Assembly (NCBI RefSeq): GCF_000002235.5
Contig: NW_022145542.1
Location: 248,001-312,000, forward strand
Direction: 5' to 3'
Length of the DNA: 64,000 nt
From: Strongylocentrotus purpuratus
Taxonomy: Eukaryota; Echinodermata; Echinoidea; Camarodonta; Strongylocentrotidae
The notes beneath the pieces are model-generated. The model saw only the letters and a program-made list of their open reading frames with translations. It made no database searches and had not been told where the DNA came from. The position numbers and the translations under genes are program-made. Shown piece after piece: positions 21,701 through 34,076 of the stretch; the stretch's first letter is position 1, and each line of letters begins with the position of its first letter.

Positions 21701-24700
21701 CTGAAGGTGTTTGGAGCCTTGTGCAACCTGGATCGCGATGCTCTGTCCAGTCTCCTATGTTCTGTCCTCCCTGTGGAGCTTGCTAGGGATATGATGACTG
21801 ATCAAGAAAACATTCCCAAGCTCTGCTACTCGGCTCTCGTTTGTACTATGCTGCTCTCTACTGGAGAACAGATTCCATTCAGTCATTATGGTGAGTCCCC
21901 AGCACACTGTCTTTGATAGAAATACTTCACATTAGACTATTATTTTAATTTGATTACTACTTTTGGCCACCAAGTAAACATTTATGAATGAGTAATGACA
22001 TTTTACATTTTATGTTTATGTAATGGCAGCATGATACAGTCTATGCAACAGATATATTCAGAAGGTATCAGATTTCTTAAAAGTCTCTCTATTATAGCAT
22101 TGATCTCTGATTATGAAATCTTTTATAGATCTGCAGCTGTGCTAAGTTGTGAATGTGTATGATACAGTGAGAAAGTTTGTTTGAAATGCTTGACTATCAG
22201 CTTCAAGTCTTCAAGATTTAGATGCCGTATTCTTGATGTCTTTATTGTACTTCTATGTTTCAGGCATATTGATGACATATGAATGAGGGTTTCTAGTTGT
22301 CTTTTTATCATCACGTCCGCACATGTATCCATTATTTTGTTTTTTAGTCTTTTCAAGTAAGCTCTTTATTCTCCCCCTAATTTTTCTTCAAATAATTGTC
22401 AATACCTTTTGTGTGTTTGTATGCAGACCAACTGAATGCCGAGTTTGTAAACTACCTGTTAGATTCCATGGATAACCCCCCTCCTGCTGATGAACTAGAT
22501 CAAGTACCAGACCTGTTTGTCAACCTCATTCTGGCCTTCAATCTTCATCTCAGAGGTAAAGTAATTTCCCAACTCCATGAATCTTACATTCGTAGACTGC
22601 TTGAAATAATATTTTCTTCTGATTCTTTAGGGTTTCCCATCTCCTTCTATCCATAAGATTAGTGGGGGCAATTATATGCTTGAAGAAGTATTGTTTTTAT
22701 TGCCATTGCAGTTATTATTTTATGTTTCATTGAATCTTAAGATTTTTTTAAAGTCCCTATTATCATTGATAATTCTCAGTTTAAAAATGTATTTTCTAAA
22801 AATGAAATATGCAAGAATGATAATGCTTGATGGTTTTAATTGAATCAATAATTATAACTTAAATAATTAAGAATAAAGTGGGTACCCAGCTTATGTAGGA
22901 TATAGTGTAAATATGGTAAACTGCTTTCTCTAAGACTGGAAATTTTGATGAATTTCATATTAAAATTTTGATAATGGCCATTCATTTTTGTTTTAATGAA
23001 GACACATGGTGCATGTAGGAAAAGCTATATTTTTTTAAATTTTTTATTTTAATATTTTTAATTTTTTAAAAATTTCTTTTCAAGAAAATGGGTAGGGACT
23101 TATCTTTGTTAATAATCTCTGTGTAATCATTCTTTTAATGGACTGTAAGTAATATATGATTGATTTTGTGTATTTATTTTCAGTTCCTGCTGAAAGTATT
23201 GTGATGAAAGTATTGGCAGAGAGGAGGAGTGCAAAGACTTTCAGTGAAAAGATCATGCTTCTGGTCAACAGAGGAGGTCAGTTGATAAAAGTCTATGAAA
23301 AATATGTTAGCATCAAACTGATTGGGGGATCAATTAATTATGATGGTCATCTTTTTGATAGGTACTAATTTTTAGTAATGAAAATCATGTTAACTTCACA
23401 AATAAATTTTAAGTTACTATGTTGCTAGGATAAGAAATGTGTGTATATAAGTTTGTTTTTTTTTTTTTTTTGGGGGGGGGGCAGTTAAATGGAAAATCAG
23501 TTTTCGAAGAGTTCTCCCCAATTGTACACATTCATTGATTTATCAATAGAGATCTATTCTCTTCTTTTCTTTTTTTTTGATTAAAGGATTATAATTTCTT
23601 TTATGTTTAACTAGAAAACTACTGCTCACTTTGATTATCTTAATTTTTTACTTGTAAATTGGATTCTGTGAATGAACTCGAACTTGGAACTTGGAATGCA
23701 CTTTGGATTTAACTTCAGTGTTATGAATGGTTAATACTTCATACTTATATTTCCCTGCTGTTCTAGTAACATATTCCTACTATATCTTTGTCTTTAGTGG
23801 ATCCTGTGAAGGTATTTGATCATTGCTCAGACACACAGGACTCTCTTCTCAAGTTCATGGCAGACATGTTTTCAAGTCCTGTGACCTCTGACCTCTTCTA
23901 TTCTAATGATATGAAAGTACTGATTGATATCATTGTGAGGCTGATCAAAGATTCGAATCCAGGTGATCAGGTTAGTTTTACTCCCGTTTTTTCTTGTTCT
24001 ACCTGGGATGTGTTTCAAAAAGATCCTAAGTCGAGCTTAACTCTAAGTTGGACTTAAATATTATGGAGAGCCATTTGTAGCCTTAAAATAAAACATATTC
24101 AATAGTGAAAATTCAAATATTTTAGACTTTCTATAAATCCCACATCAAGACCATGAAATATCCTTGATAATAGAAATCATGAAGATTTGAATCAACATTT
24201 TATGCCTTTTAAAATAACTTTTACAAAATATTTTCAAAGATGCAAACATCTTTCCATAATTGTTAAGTCCAACTTAGAGATAAGTTCAACTTACGATCTT
24301 TGTGAAACACCCCCCAGGACTGGGATGCATTCAGTCAGATTAATTAATCATTGAGGTGATAACAATGTAGAATCTGGGTGAAATTTTGAGTGGGATGTAA
24401 TATGACAGCTGAGTCCCAACAACCTTTGAAGAGGGGTTTCTGTATTTAAAGAGATTTTCCTCCACATTAATGTGTAACTGATGATTCAGATAGAAGATGA
24501 GAAAGTTGCAAAACTATACAATGGGAAGAATTGAAATGACCTCAAGTTTTCAAAATTTAGGTTAAAATACATTCAGGTTGTGATTTTATTTTAAAAAATC
24601 TTTAGGAATAGAAAACTGTTGATCTGCTCAATATACCAGTAATTTAGAAGATTGTAGAAAAATTCCTCATTTTTGCATTCTCCCAATACAGCTATTACCC

Positions 24701-25582
24701 ATCATAACTACCTCTAGGGGGAATGATCGTTCTTAGGGGTAGAAGTTGGGGTGCTGGGTAGTGTTGTTCTTACACTTTATTATGGTTTTACTAATAGTCA
24801 CACCTTTTGTACGTATTACATAATTTTACTTTCAATGAAGCCCACTTGGATTTGGTTATTTAAGATCAAACAAAACTTATCTCTATACATGCAGTAGGCT
24901 TGCGGTTGCACCATTTGAGAGAGAGAGAGAAAGAGAGAGAATTGAGGAGTCCTGAAAAAGGACTCTCGTTTCCTGACGATGATAGTCAACCTGTTTGAAA
25001 CATCGAGCCACTCCTGCCACTCATCCTCTCCAAGCGCTATAGTTCTCCTTAGAACTATAAGCTAAGAAAGATAACAGTCTTTTTCAAGACTACACAAACA
25101 GTCCTTTTCAGGACTACACACACCCCCAAGAAAGATTACCGAGAGTCCTTTTTCAGGACTCCTCAATCCTCTCTCTCTCTCTCACATGGTGTACCCGCAA
25201 GCCTACTGTATATCTACATCACCATGCAAGCCGACACTTACAAGCAGCATCTAAAACTTATCATCATCAACTCAATGAAGCAGATTTCTGGCAAATGTTT
25301 GTTAAAAGAGTATTGTGGTTACCGAGGTAAAGGTAAAAGAGATTTAATCTTTACTGTTCCCTTTCATTTTTGTTTTAATGACAGGTGCGCACAGAATATT
25401 TGTCTCTCATCTTCAGCATTTTCATCAATACCTCATACTGGGAGGACTGCCACAGGTTATCAGAGCTTGAGAGTGCCTTCGTTGCCATAGCAATAGAAGA
25501 GGGTCAAGAGAGTGAACAGGACCAACTCATTGTCAAAGAGATCCAACAAAAGTTTGGGTCAAAGTTCACAGGACAAATTTAA
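18772..25582 (+). CDS. NCKIPSD: NCK-interacting protein with SH3 domain (SPIN90), complete coding region
   Basis: Nine coding exons join in phase to 630 aa: 18772-19049, 19454-19997, 20501-20671, 21262-21348, 21671-21890, 22427-22555, 23184-23276, 23798-23970, 25385-25582. SPIN90 binds Arp2/3, NCK and formins and seeds linear actin filaments. Residues 1-60 are an SH3 domain (ALYDY-type start AAYPYSS, then WWHV and GYVPAKYI). Residues 60-93 ([13 protein letters not shown]) match the family. Residues 94-200 are a Pro/Ser/Lys-rich linker with PxxP motifs ([16 protein letters not shown]). From about 225 on comes the armadillo-like C-terminal domain, with signatures such as [20 protein letters not shown] and [10 protein letters not shown] nearly identical to human. 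Human protein is 722 aa; the shorter length is in the linker. The start codon is the first ATG after an untranslated-exon acceptor. Introns 3 and 8 hold a SINE and two MITEs. Confidence 0.93.
19130..19288 (+). repeat. Dispersed repeat, copy B
   Basis: Lies in NCKIPSD intron 1 and matches 335-483 in reverse orientation, with an expanded TA tract near its left end. Class unknown. Confidence 0.75.
20688..20985 (+). mobile_element. tRNA-derived SINE
   Basis: A box TGGTCTAGTGG at 20696-20706 and a B box GTTCGAGTGCC at 20741-20751 are at tRNA spacing. The body has the block CCACACTCCACCCAGGTGAG then GTAAATGGGTACCTGG, which recurs in reverse complement in the SINE at 31185-31488. It begins only about 16 bp after the donor of NCKIPSD exon 3. 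Confidence 0.85.
24002..24318. mobile_element. MITE in NCKIPSD intron 8
   Basis: The left end CCTGGGATGTGTTTCAAAAA pairs with the right end TTTGTGAAACACCCCCCAGG, and the inner block CTAAGTTGGACTTAA pairs with TTAAGTCCAACTTAG. Inverted termini extend about 55 bp. No coding capacity. Confidence 0.8.
24892..25243 (-). mobile_element. Hairpin-rich repeat (GTCCTTTTTCAGGACT family), copy 1
   Basis: Near-terminal inverted copies CAGTAGGCTTGCGGTTGCACC and its partner at 25186-25209 enclose CT/GA tracts and several small palindromes (AGTCCTGAAAAAGGACT, AGTTCTCCTTAGAACT). The same element lies on the plus strand at 63717-64000 and as a short piece at 46451-46530. It sits 140 bp before the last NCKIPSD exon. 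Confidence 0.8.
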
Positions 25583-25611
25583 AGCTCTTTAAAGACCGTA
25601 GATCTTCTTTC

Positions 25612-26112
25612 TTTTAATGCCTCCGTTACGAAGTAGCCGGAGGCATTATGTTTTCGGGTTGTCCGTCCGTACGTACGTCCCGTTCTCGTGATCGCGTTAT
25701 CTGAAGAACCGATTGATGGATTCCTGCCAAACTTTGGTCATATATGTATTTTGCAGAGCCAATGAACTGAGTAGATTCTTGGTTCATAAGGTCAAAGGTC
25801 AAAGGTCATGGGCTCATTATGTATGCAAAAATAGCTTGTGAACGCATTCTCATTAGAACTGACAGATGGATTACTATTTAACTCGGGACATCTTGCAGAG
25901 CCAATGAACTGAGTAGATTGTAGGGTCATGAAGTCAAAGATCAAAGGGTCATATATGTATATGAGAAATTGTTTATAATCACAAAATTCTGAGAACCTGT
26001 TAATGGATTACAATTGAACTGGAATTTGAAAAATTTATTCTGTTTTGGTTTGTAAAATTGCTCTATAAGGGAGGCATCATTTTCGACTGCACGCAGTCGA
26101 AGTTCCATCTAG
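25612..26112. repeat. Interspersed repeat starting GCCTCCG...CGGAGGC
   Basis: Begins 30 bp after the NCKIPSD stop codon with a hairpin (GCCTCCG and CGGAGGC around an 11-nt loop), then TTCGGGTTGTCCGTCCGTAC, and an internal duplication of CAGAGCCAATGAACTGAGTA (near 25756 and 25895). It ends with GGGAGGCATCATTTTCGACTG. The overall form is that of a non-coding mobile repeat; it would be transcribed in the NCKIPSD 3' UTR. Confidence 0.65.
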
Positions 26113-28381
26113 TTTCCCCGTGATATGCTATGTATGTGTTTTGGGGGAGAAAATGTGCTCAAATTTGATATGTGGCAATTTGAGATTTAGTGAGCTTGAT
26201 CCCACTGGTGCTATGTATCAGCTTAGGGTCTAGTGCTATGGTTTACCATATTACCACCAATGTATAATACAGAAATATTAATTTTACCATAGGACTAATG
26301 GTGCATATAACCAATAAGATGTAATCAAATATTTATTATGTGCATGATATTGAAAATCAAGTAAAGTCTTTCTCAGTGAATTGTACTCAGTCTCTCGAAC
26401 AAAAGTAGTTTTCATAACATCAAAATATCTTTGGAAGCGCACAGGGATGTTATATCATTATGTGAAATGTGCTATACAAGAACAGAATGTTAATGTTATT
26501 ATTATGAATGTGATATTTAAAGAGAAGGATGCAGCAAGATATATTTAATACTTAAGTTGAGTAACTTGAGTTTTAACATATAGTTCTTTTATGTGAAATA
26601 TAACATGGAGATATGAGACATGTAACAATTTGTGTTCAGCAATCTCAAAAAGAAAAGGAAAAAAGCTACACTATATTGGTGCCCATATTTATAATGTATA
26701 TTCAAGTTAGGGATATGCCAATATTCATTATTATTTATTTGCACTTTGCAATGTATGACTAAACTGGCATGTATCATCTAGCTATTTATTGTAAGTTGTC
26801 AAAGTGCCTATTAGATGTGGCAAAGTAAGTGAGATACATGAGCATCTGTATGCAGTAGTAATCATCCATCCAGCATTTTAGACGTGTTGTAAGTGAAAGG
26901 AATATGTATTTGTTTATCTTTATTATATATCATTTGATCATTATCCTTGGCATTATCATATTCTCAAATGTTACTTCATTGTAGATCAAGATCATGGTTT
27001 TGGTGAAGAATAAGTATATGTTTTTCATGAGACATAGAAGGTAACATGCTGCTGTACAAGGCCATATGTCTAGTGCTATGGGTAGCATGATTCATCTATT
27101 CATGTGCATTAATTTGAACCACCATGACAAACCTCTTTGAAGTGTCAACCAGTGTGTAGGAATGTTCCCCAGTGAGTCTGATTTATCAGTCCAAATGATC
27201 AAATCTCATTGTTTTTTGGTCATTTATATACGAAGGTCACTTTCAAAATTCCTAATCAGTATTTAATAATACTTTGAGAATCAATCGACCAAATGAACAC
27301 ATCCCAGTCAATTGTGAGGTCAGTTTTTGATCGGTTTCATCAGGATTTCCGTAATATCAAGTTATCCTGTTTGTCTTCTCTAAAAATCAAACATTTCATT
27401 ACAAACTTCAAAGGGTTGTATTCTTCCTCATGATGCTTCCAGAACTAAAATAACACAAGTAAATCTAGCTATATCTATTTATACTATTATATCCACTTTT
27501 GTTTTGAACCAGTGAGATACATTTGGTTTGATGGTTCGATGGTTAATTTATTGATGGTTAATTTATTTGTCAAGATTGCAATATGTATCCATTCATTTTC
27601 TTCTTTGTAATTAGAACATATGTACATGTACCACTTATCTGCGGCCATAGAATAAGAAATGTTTAATGACACACTCAAGATTTGATGTATTTAAATCATA
27701 AAGTTGGCCATCATACAGTCATAACTTTGACTTTACCATTTAATCAAGATAAGGCTGAGATGCATTAACAAGTGATGACACAGAATTTTAGCATAAATGC
27801 TTTTTAATACAAAAATTGTTCATTTTCTGCTGCAAAAAAAATCACGATGATCAAGTAATTTCAGTTTGTATCCAAAGAATATTTGTTTGACGTACTCGTT
27901 TTGCTGCATCTACATTTTTTTCTTCTTCAAAACTGAAATAACTAGTAAGTCAGAAGAACCATTTTCAAGTCACTGGTTAAAGTGTATCATTTGCATGTCA
28001 TAAATGAGTCAACTTTGTGTTGTGCAATAATAAGGATATTTCAAGCAGTTGAAAATGTTCCTAGATCAATGTTAGCAATCAAATGGTATTTGGCATTATG
28101 ATACTTTGTGTGCCATAAAATGTATGTTTTTCGGGTTGATCAAAAGACATTTGAATAAAATCATTTGTATTGCTAAGGATAGAGACATACATCACATGTA
28201 TTTAACAAAGAAGGAAAGAGAACCGGTGTGAGGTATTGGTATGCGGTTTTTACCCATCGAGTAAGATATTTTGTTCTCAAGAGCGAAATAAATCAGTCTT
28301 CAATCAGGTGTAGAAGTAGTCATAAATTGGTTATAGCAATATCTTGTTCTGTGAACTTTAAATCCTCATTCTTTATCCTTT
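26113..28381 (+). other. Probable NCKIPSD 3' UTR and downstream DNA
   Basis: AT-rich, no exons. Candidate poly(A) signals include ATAAA-type sites such as GAATAAAATC near 28154. The transcript end cannot be fixed from sequence alone. Confidence 0.4.
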
Positions 28382-29020
28382 TAGACAGCAAATCTTAAAT
28401 CTTATGGATCATGAATGTGATCACTTGTGCGATTTTATGATATTATTTGTGTAATTATCAATTATACCAATACCCAGAAGTAAAGGAATGAAGTAATTTT
28501 CCATATAGGCTTTTCATTAAGTGGATTTTGTCTTGCACAAATGCTTCCAAGCTGTATCATTCTGCGTTACACAGCAAATCTTCATATTTAGATATTATTA
28601 CCTCTTTGGATATAAATGTTTATTAACAGAAAGTGTATTCTCGCATTTATGGTAAATGAATGAAGGAGCAATATTCGCATTAGGTTGAGGTATCACTTTT
28701 ATCATTCTAGACAGTAAATCTTAAATCTTATGGATCATGGATGTGATGACTTGTGTGATTTTATATTATTTTTGTAATTATCAATTATAACAATACCCAG
28801 AGTAAAGGAACAGCAATTTTCCATGTAGGCTTTTCGTGAAATGGATTTTGTCTTGCACAAATGCTCCCAAGCTGTATCAATTTGTGTTACACAGGAAATA
28901 TTCAATGAGATCTTATTACCTCTTTGGAAATAAATGTTTATAAAAAGAAAGTGTATTCTTGCATTTATGATACCTGAATGAAGGAGCAATATTTGCGTTA
29001 GGTTGAGACATCACTTTTGC
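28382..29020. repeat. 326-bp direct tandem duplication
   Basis: The unit starting at 28382 (TAGACAGCAAATCTTAAATC) repeats at 28708 (TAGACAGTAAATCTTAAATC) and stays alignable to about 29020, with scattered substitutions and small indels. It is an old duplication of AT-rich noncoding DNA. Confidence 0.9.
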
Positions 29021-31069
29021 CAAAACGCCTTCCCTTTTTTCCCCCTATCCTCCCCCAATCTGTCTGTCTCTGTCTCCTTTTGACTACCTTTTTCTCTTCT
29101 TTTCTTCCCCTCTCCACCCCTTTCTTCAATCGTCAGAGGGAAAAAATATTAGAAAATCGATATTGGCAGATTAAATGTTGTACAGTATGTTCCACAACTC
29201 TACATCCCTCCAAGATTCCATGATTCCATGTAATTTTGCTGCCTCCCCAGCTATCACTCCCTCTTCTTATTTGCAATCCAGAATTGTGATTGAAGAACAT
29301 ATGAAAGGACCAAATTTTGCTTTCTGTGGTTATGAAAGGAATACAAATTTTTAAATTATGTATAAAAAATAAATATAAATATCTATACAAATGTATGTAG
29401 CATGAACAAACACGATATATGGAGATGTATCAATGACTTGTGCTTGAAATAAATTGAAAATTGGTGCTAGAAAAAAATTTATCTTTAATGGTCCTTATTT
29501 TTCTTCTAAATTCACCATCAACCCACACAATTATAAAATGACAGTCTATGATGAATTGGGACTCTGCTCTAATACTTATATAATTGGATGTGTCACTGAT
29601 GTAAAAGTGCAGGCAAGTACATGAATTGTGCCTCGCAGTTAGTACTGGTATTACTTTCACAAAGAACTTATACAGTCTGTACCCCTAAAAAAATGGGGGA
29701 GAAAAATCAGGCTGTAGACTAACATGTACATATTCAAATAATAACATTCAGTCAGGCTTGTCCATATTTATTTGTAATTCTAGTCAGTTTTATTTTGACC
29801 TACAGTTTGAAATACAAGTCGGTTTATATACACACAAAAGATGATTCGGCAACCCTAAAAAGAAGCACATTATACAGACAAATATGGAAGAAATTCTATT
29901 ACCATTAATATACAGTATATGTCATATCTTTCTAGAAACCACTTTGGCATAAATCTAATAGCAATTACCGGTACAGTTAAAATGACACAAGCAGTACAAA
30001 CAAGCAGAACGGCATGAACACAACAGGGCCATGTTTTATGAAACCATTGTTTAAGTTCTTAGAAATCCTATTGAATGTCAATGGGATGTCTGTGAATTTG
30101 AGACTTTTGGTGAATGTCTGAGATGTATAGTTTTATCATTAGTTATGTACAGAAGAGATAGGAGACTGTGAACTTGCAATTGATTGGAGGTCTTGAGAAT
30201 GATCAATCTCAACTCTTTATAAGACGGGCCCTGGTTTAAAGCAAGCAGGCTCCTCACCAACTATAGTGCAACTATAGCAAGATTGAGGCTTATATAAAGA
30301 GAAATAACAAGACAAACCCCTTCCCCACATAAATATTCATATATGAAACAAATATGCTAATAAGAAAGTTATACAAGTGTGAATCATTAGGTCACTGTAT
30401 GTATACGAATCTAAAATTGGCAATTTGGGCACTATATTGTGACATTTGTATGGATCAATCTCCCATTGTTGTTTACAAAAATAAAATTTCTCCTTTTGGG
30501 CACTACACAACATATAAATATTAAATAATACAATTCACAACTTTCTTATCTTATGTCCAATTTCATTTCAAACTTTCACCAGTGTGCTTCTGTGGTTTAT
30601 CTGCTTTCTATTATATCAGTTTGTTATTAAGGTTGGATTTCCCTTTAGTATGAGATCATAGTACGGCCTAATCTATCCAAATAAATAAACAGATGATCAT
30701 TGAAGGCTTGCTTGCTAAACTTGCTATAATGAAGCAAACTACACTGAGCAAACTTCCACTTGTGGATACCATCATATTAAATCCTCTGGGCAATCATTCC
30801 TCTTGTTGCCGCCAGCAACTTGATGGGTTCCTGATACTTGGTGCACATATCTCCTGATGAGTTTGAATATAAAGACCATTCTGTATTCATGATTTCCAAC
30901 CATTACAAATTTACAGCCAAAAGCATGGAATGAAAACTGGAGTACAAACACAAGAGTATCAGTGACACAGTGGCAATTATCATATTTAGGTTTAAATCAA
31001 TTGCTTTATAAAGTAAATACGGCTGTTGAGATGTTTCAATTATTTCTAGAGTCTATACATTCCACCGTG
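29021..31069. other. Noncoding spacer between NCKIPSD and DPM3
   Basis: Begins with a C/T-rich tract (29030-29130), then AT-rich sequence with no exon. The two genes are convergent, so this interval should hold the 3' UTR of DPM3 and perhaps that of NCKIPSD. Confidence 0.5.
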
Positions 31070-34064
31070 TCATGAGAATGTAAATCCTTTGCTGGCCAGA
31101 TCTTTCCTTGCTTCTTCGAGTTCCTGAAAAACAAAGAAAACAAAACACAAAATAAATCATAAGGTATTAGTGGTCTTCGGAGATATAATAATAATAATGA
31201 TATGCATTTCTATAGCACAGTCTGTCTAGAAATTCTATCCTGAGACGCATTCATTATTACCCTGGCTTTAGCCTAGCTGCCAAAGCAGTGTCTGATGAAG
31301 CTACAAGCTGCCATTACAGTGCTCCAGCATTTCAAGGAATTAATTCATGCCAGGTAACCATTTACCTCACCTGGGTCGAGTGTGGCAAATGAAGATTAAT
31401 GCCTTGCCAAAGGACATTAGTGACGTATTGGGGAACCACGACCTTTGAATTTCGAGTCAAGTGCTTAAACCACTCGACTACGACACTTTTATATAGGTTT
31501 ACTTCAACTAGCAAAAAGAATGTAACATTAATACTGGTACATTAAATACACAAAATGTAGAAATTATCCCATTTTTACAAATTATAGCTGGACTAATTGA
31601 CCTACAACCATGTTCATATCTCAAAGAACTATAATTCCCCTCCTTCTTTCAAAATACACCACTGTAGTACTCTTCTTCATCAACATATGTCAACATGTTT
31701 TACTGAAAATGAAAACAGCCCTTAGTCTCCTAGTCATTTTGTTCTTTACAATGGTCATCACACACATATTCTTGTGGAATAACTTAGTGATATTAGTGAA
31801 ATTAGTGATACATCTTCAAATAGCTCTATTAATTCACATACGTGTAGTTGCAGAGTGATTATAGGAAACCTCACCCCAAGAAATAACTTTACTTATTCTG
31901 AGAGATATATTATATTCTTACCCATTAAAGGTACTATGTCCCATTTGCAGGCCAAAAAAATGAAAAAGTTAAATTCCAACTGCATTTGAAAGATAATACT
32001 AATTTAGAACTTCCCTAAAAAAGGTGGGGCTTGAAAATGTCTTCAAGTGGGAAAATAACGACTATTAGTTTTCAAATCGACTTTAGGGCTATAGAGCCCA
32101 AAAGTAATAGTCTTGATTTTCAGACAATTGTACCGAATGGTCATACGTTTTATGCTGCTCAAAGATTCAATCAGTTTAATCTTGGCCATCACAAGAAGTG
32201 GGTTATTGATGTAGACAAATGCTCATGTACCAAATGTTCCCCACCAAAGTGTATGAGAGAGGCATAACGCAAGAATAATGTACAGATTATCAGCGCAACA
32301 TGGGCATCACCATTTTTTGTTATAACATGGAATACTAAGTGAAGTAGTTTATCAAGTAAATGTATTAAAATCTATGGATGCTTCCTTCCTAGCTGTGTGT
32401 CATGATGAAACATTTCATTCACCTGCTATTATCCTTTGTACTACAATTGCCGGAACGCAAATTGCATAAATAAGTTGGTGCTCTATATATCATATATCTC
32501 TTGTACATTTTTGTAAGGAATATTGTACATGAAAGGACAGGCATACATCTCATTTTTCAAAATACCTACACTTATTCTTTGGGGTGAGGTTTTAATGTGC
32601 CTCGATAAAAAAAGATGTGTCAACCTTGTTCATAAGTACCATTTTTGTGTAGATCTGTAAAGAATTAGGAACTCTGCTATAAATCTAAACATAACTAGGG
32701 ATAGGTTGAACATTGGTAAACAGTCCAATATCTATATTTGTATATCCATGGTAATTATGACATCTAAAGATATTCTAACTATTAGGCATAGGAAACTAAA
32801 ATGAAAGGGAATGTATAGCTGTTCGATGAAATATGTATTGTAAGAAATATTTACCTCTTTAAGTGAAACTACGGCATCTTCGCAATCATTAAAAGTAGCA
32901 ACTCGATATCCAATGGTTCCAAGGGAAAAGCACTACCAGGTACATATAAAAAAAAACGTAAAAGTGGATGAATATCAGACTATAATATCACCAAAAATAT
33001 GTTCAACATCCTTTCTTTCATGCTAATAATACACAAAAACACCACACTGACCCTACTACCCCCTCCCCCCCCCCCCCCACCCACACCCCTGCCATGCCTA
33101 AACCTGCAAATTAGAAACATAGTCTGAAGTCGACTATCACGAATAAGCAGATCAAGTACTTTTATACTTTGTAAAGAAAACTATATGAGTCTTGTACTTT
33201 TTGATGACAAACAAGTTCAAGGTTTTCTTATGCATGCTAAACTTCATGTTTTACATATTTTGGCATAACCTCTAACTCCTTCAACCAAACTACGGTAAGA
33301 ACACTTCAGGTAAATTTAGATTACAAAAACAATGCAATGTAGATCTACCTGATGTTTGTGTACAGAAAACTATGAATCATCATGGTAACAAACAAATTTG
33401 GAACTTACCCCAAATACTACAAGAAAATACGCTGGGAACTGTGGAAGAAAAAAAGAAGGATTGTAGAATTTAAATCATGATCGATAAGATGAACATGTAA
33501 CCCATGATTCAAATAATACAAATCATATATGCGCTTTTTAACATATTCCTAGGGATCAAACAACTTAAAATATTAAACATGTTTTTGTGGTTAATCGTAA
33601 AGTGAACATTAAAACTTTTAAAAAATTACTGAGTAGAATGGGGGTCACCTAAAAGAAGAATAATTCAAAGTAAATAAGTCAATTGCCTATACAAAAGTGC
33701 AATGAATATACTGGTACCATACATACTTTTAATCAGTCTGTAATAAAAGTTTGCAAACGGAGTGGACATACATGTAATTATAATTACGGTTTGTTTCCAA
33801 TTGTCAAACACTAAACACATAAACCAAATAATAATTTCACCAATTGATACAAACAATGTGTGATGCTGCCACTTGTCTGTGATAACAATACTACACTCCT
33901 TCTTCCTAAAATCACAACTGGAAACAAATTTTGACACTCACCGGCCATATGACTTCTTTTAATGTATCATCCAACCGAATTGGGATGAGGTCAAACAACA
34001 GGGCACTCCAAATACTGGCAACAAGAAAAAAGACTGTGAGCCATTGGACTAGTTTGGTTGCCAT
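31070..34064 (-). CDS. DPM3: Dolichol-phosphate mannosyltransferase subunit 3, complete
   Basis: Four coding exons on the minus strand join in phase 0 to 94 aa: 33942-34064, 33409-33438, 32855-32932, 31070-31123. DPM3 is the small ER-membrane subunit that tethers the catalytic DPM1 in the complex making dolichol-phosphate-mannose for N-glycans, GPI anchors and O-mannosylation. Residues 1-25 ([20 protein letters not shown]) are the first membrane segment, residues about 37-60 ([13 protein letters not shown]) the second, and the C-terminal half has the conserved [16 protein letters not shown] and [16 protein letters not shown], nearly the human sequence. Human DPM3 is 92 aa. A splice acceptor 12 bp before the ATG (exon edge 34076) shows an untranslated first exon upstream, probably at about 35913 and beyond. 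The 30-bp second exon is very small. Intron 3 contains a SINE. Confidence 0.92.
31185..31488 (-). mobile_element. tRNA-derived SINE, antisense copy
   Basis: On the minus strand the A box TAGTCGAGTGG lies at 31470-31480, followed by a degenerate B box, the body block shared with 20688-20985 (CACTCGACCCAGGTGAGG on that strand) and a 3' tail of ATT units at 31186-31200. It lies in the last DPM3 intron, about 60 bp from the last exon. Confidence 0.85.
31500..32854 (-). other. DPM3 intron 3 remainder
   Basis: A plus-strand open frame at 32031-32267 is not flanked by credible splice sites and matches no family I know. Nothing else recognisable. Confidence 0.4.
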
Positions 34065-34076
34065 GTTGTATGGTAG

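Noticed and set aside
31610-32267. Two plus-strand frames inside the DPM3 intron
   Set aside because: No domain similarity, no splice sites in matching phase, and they oppose the known gene.
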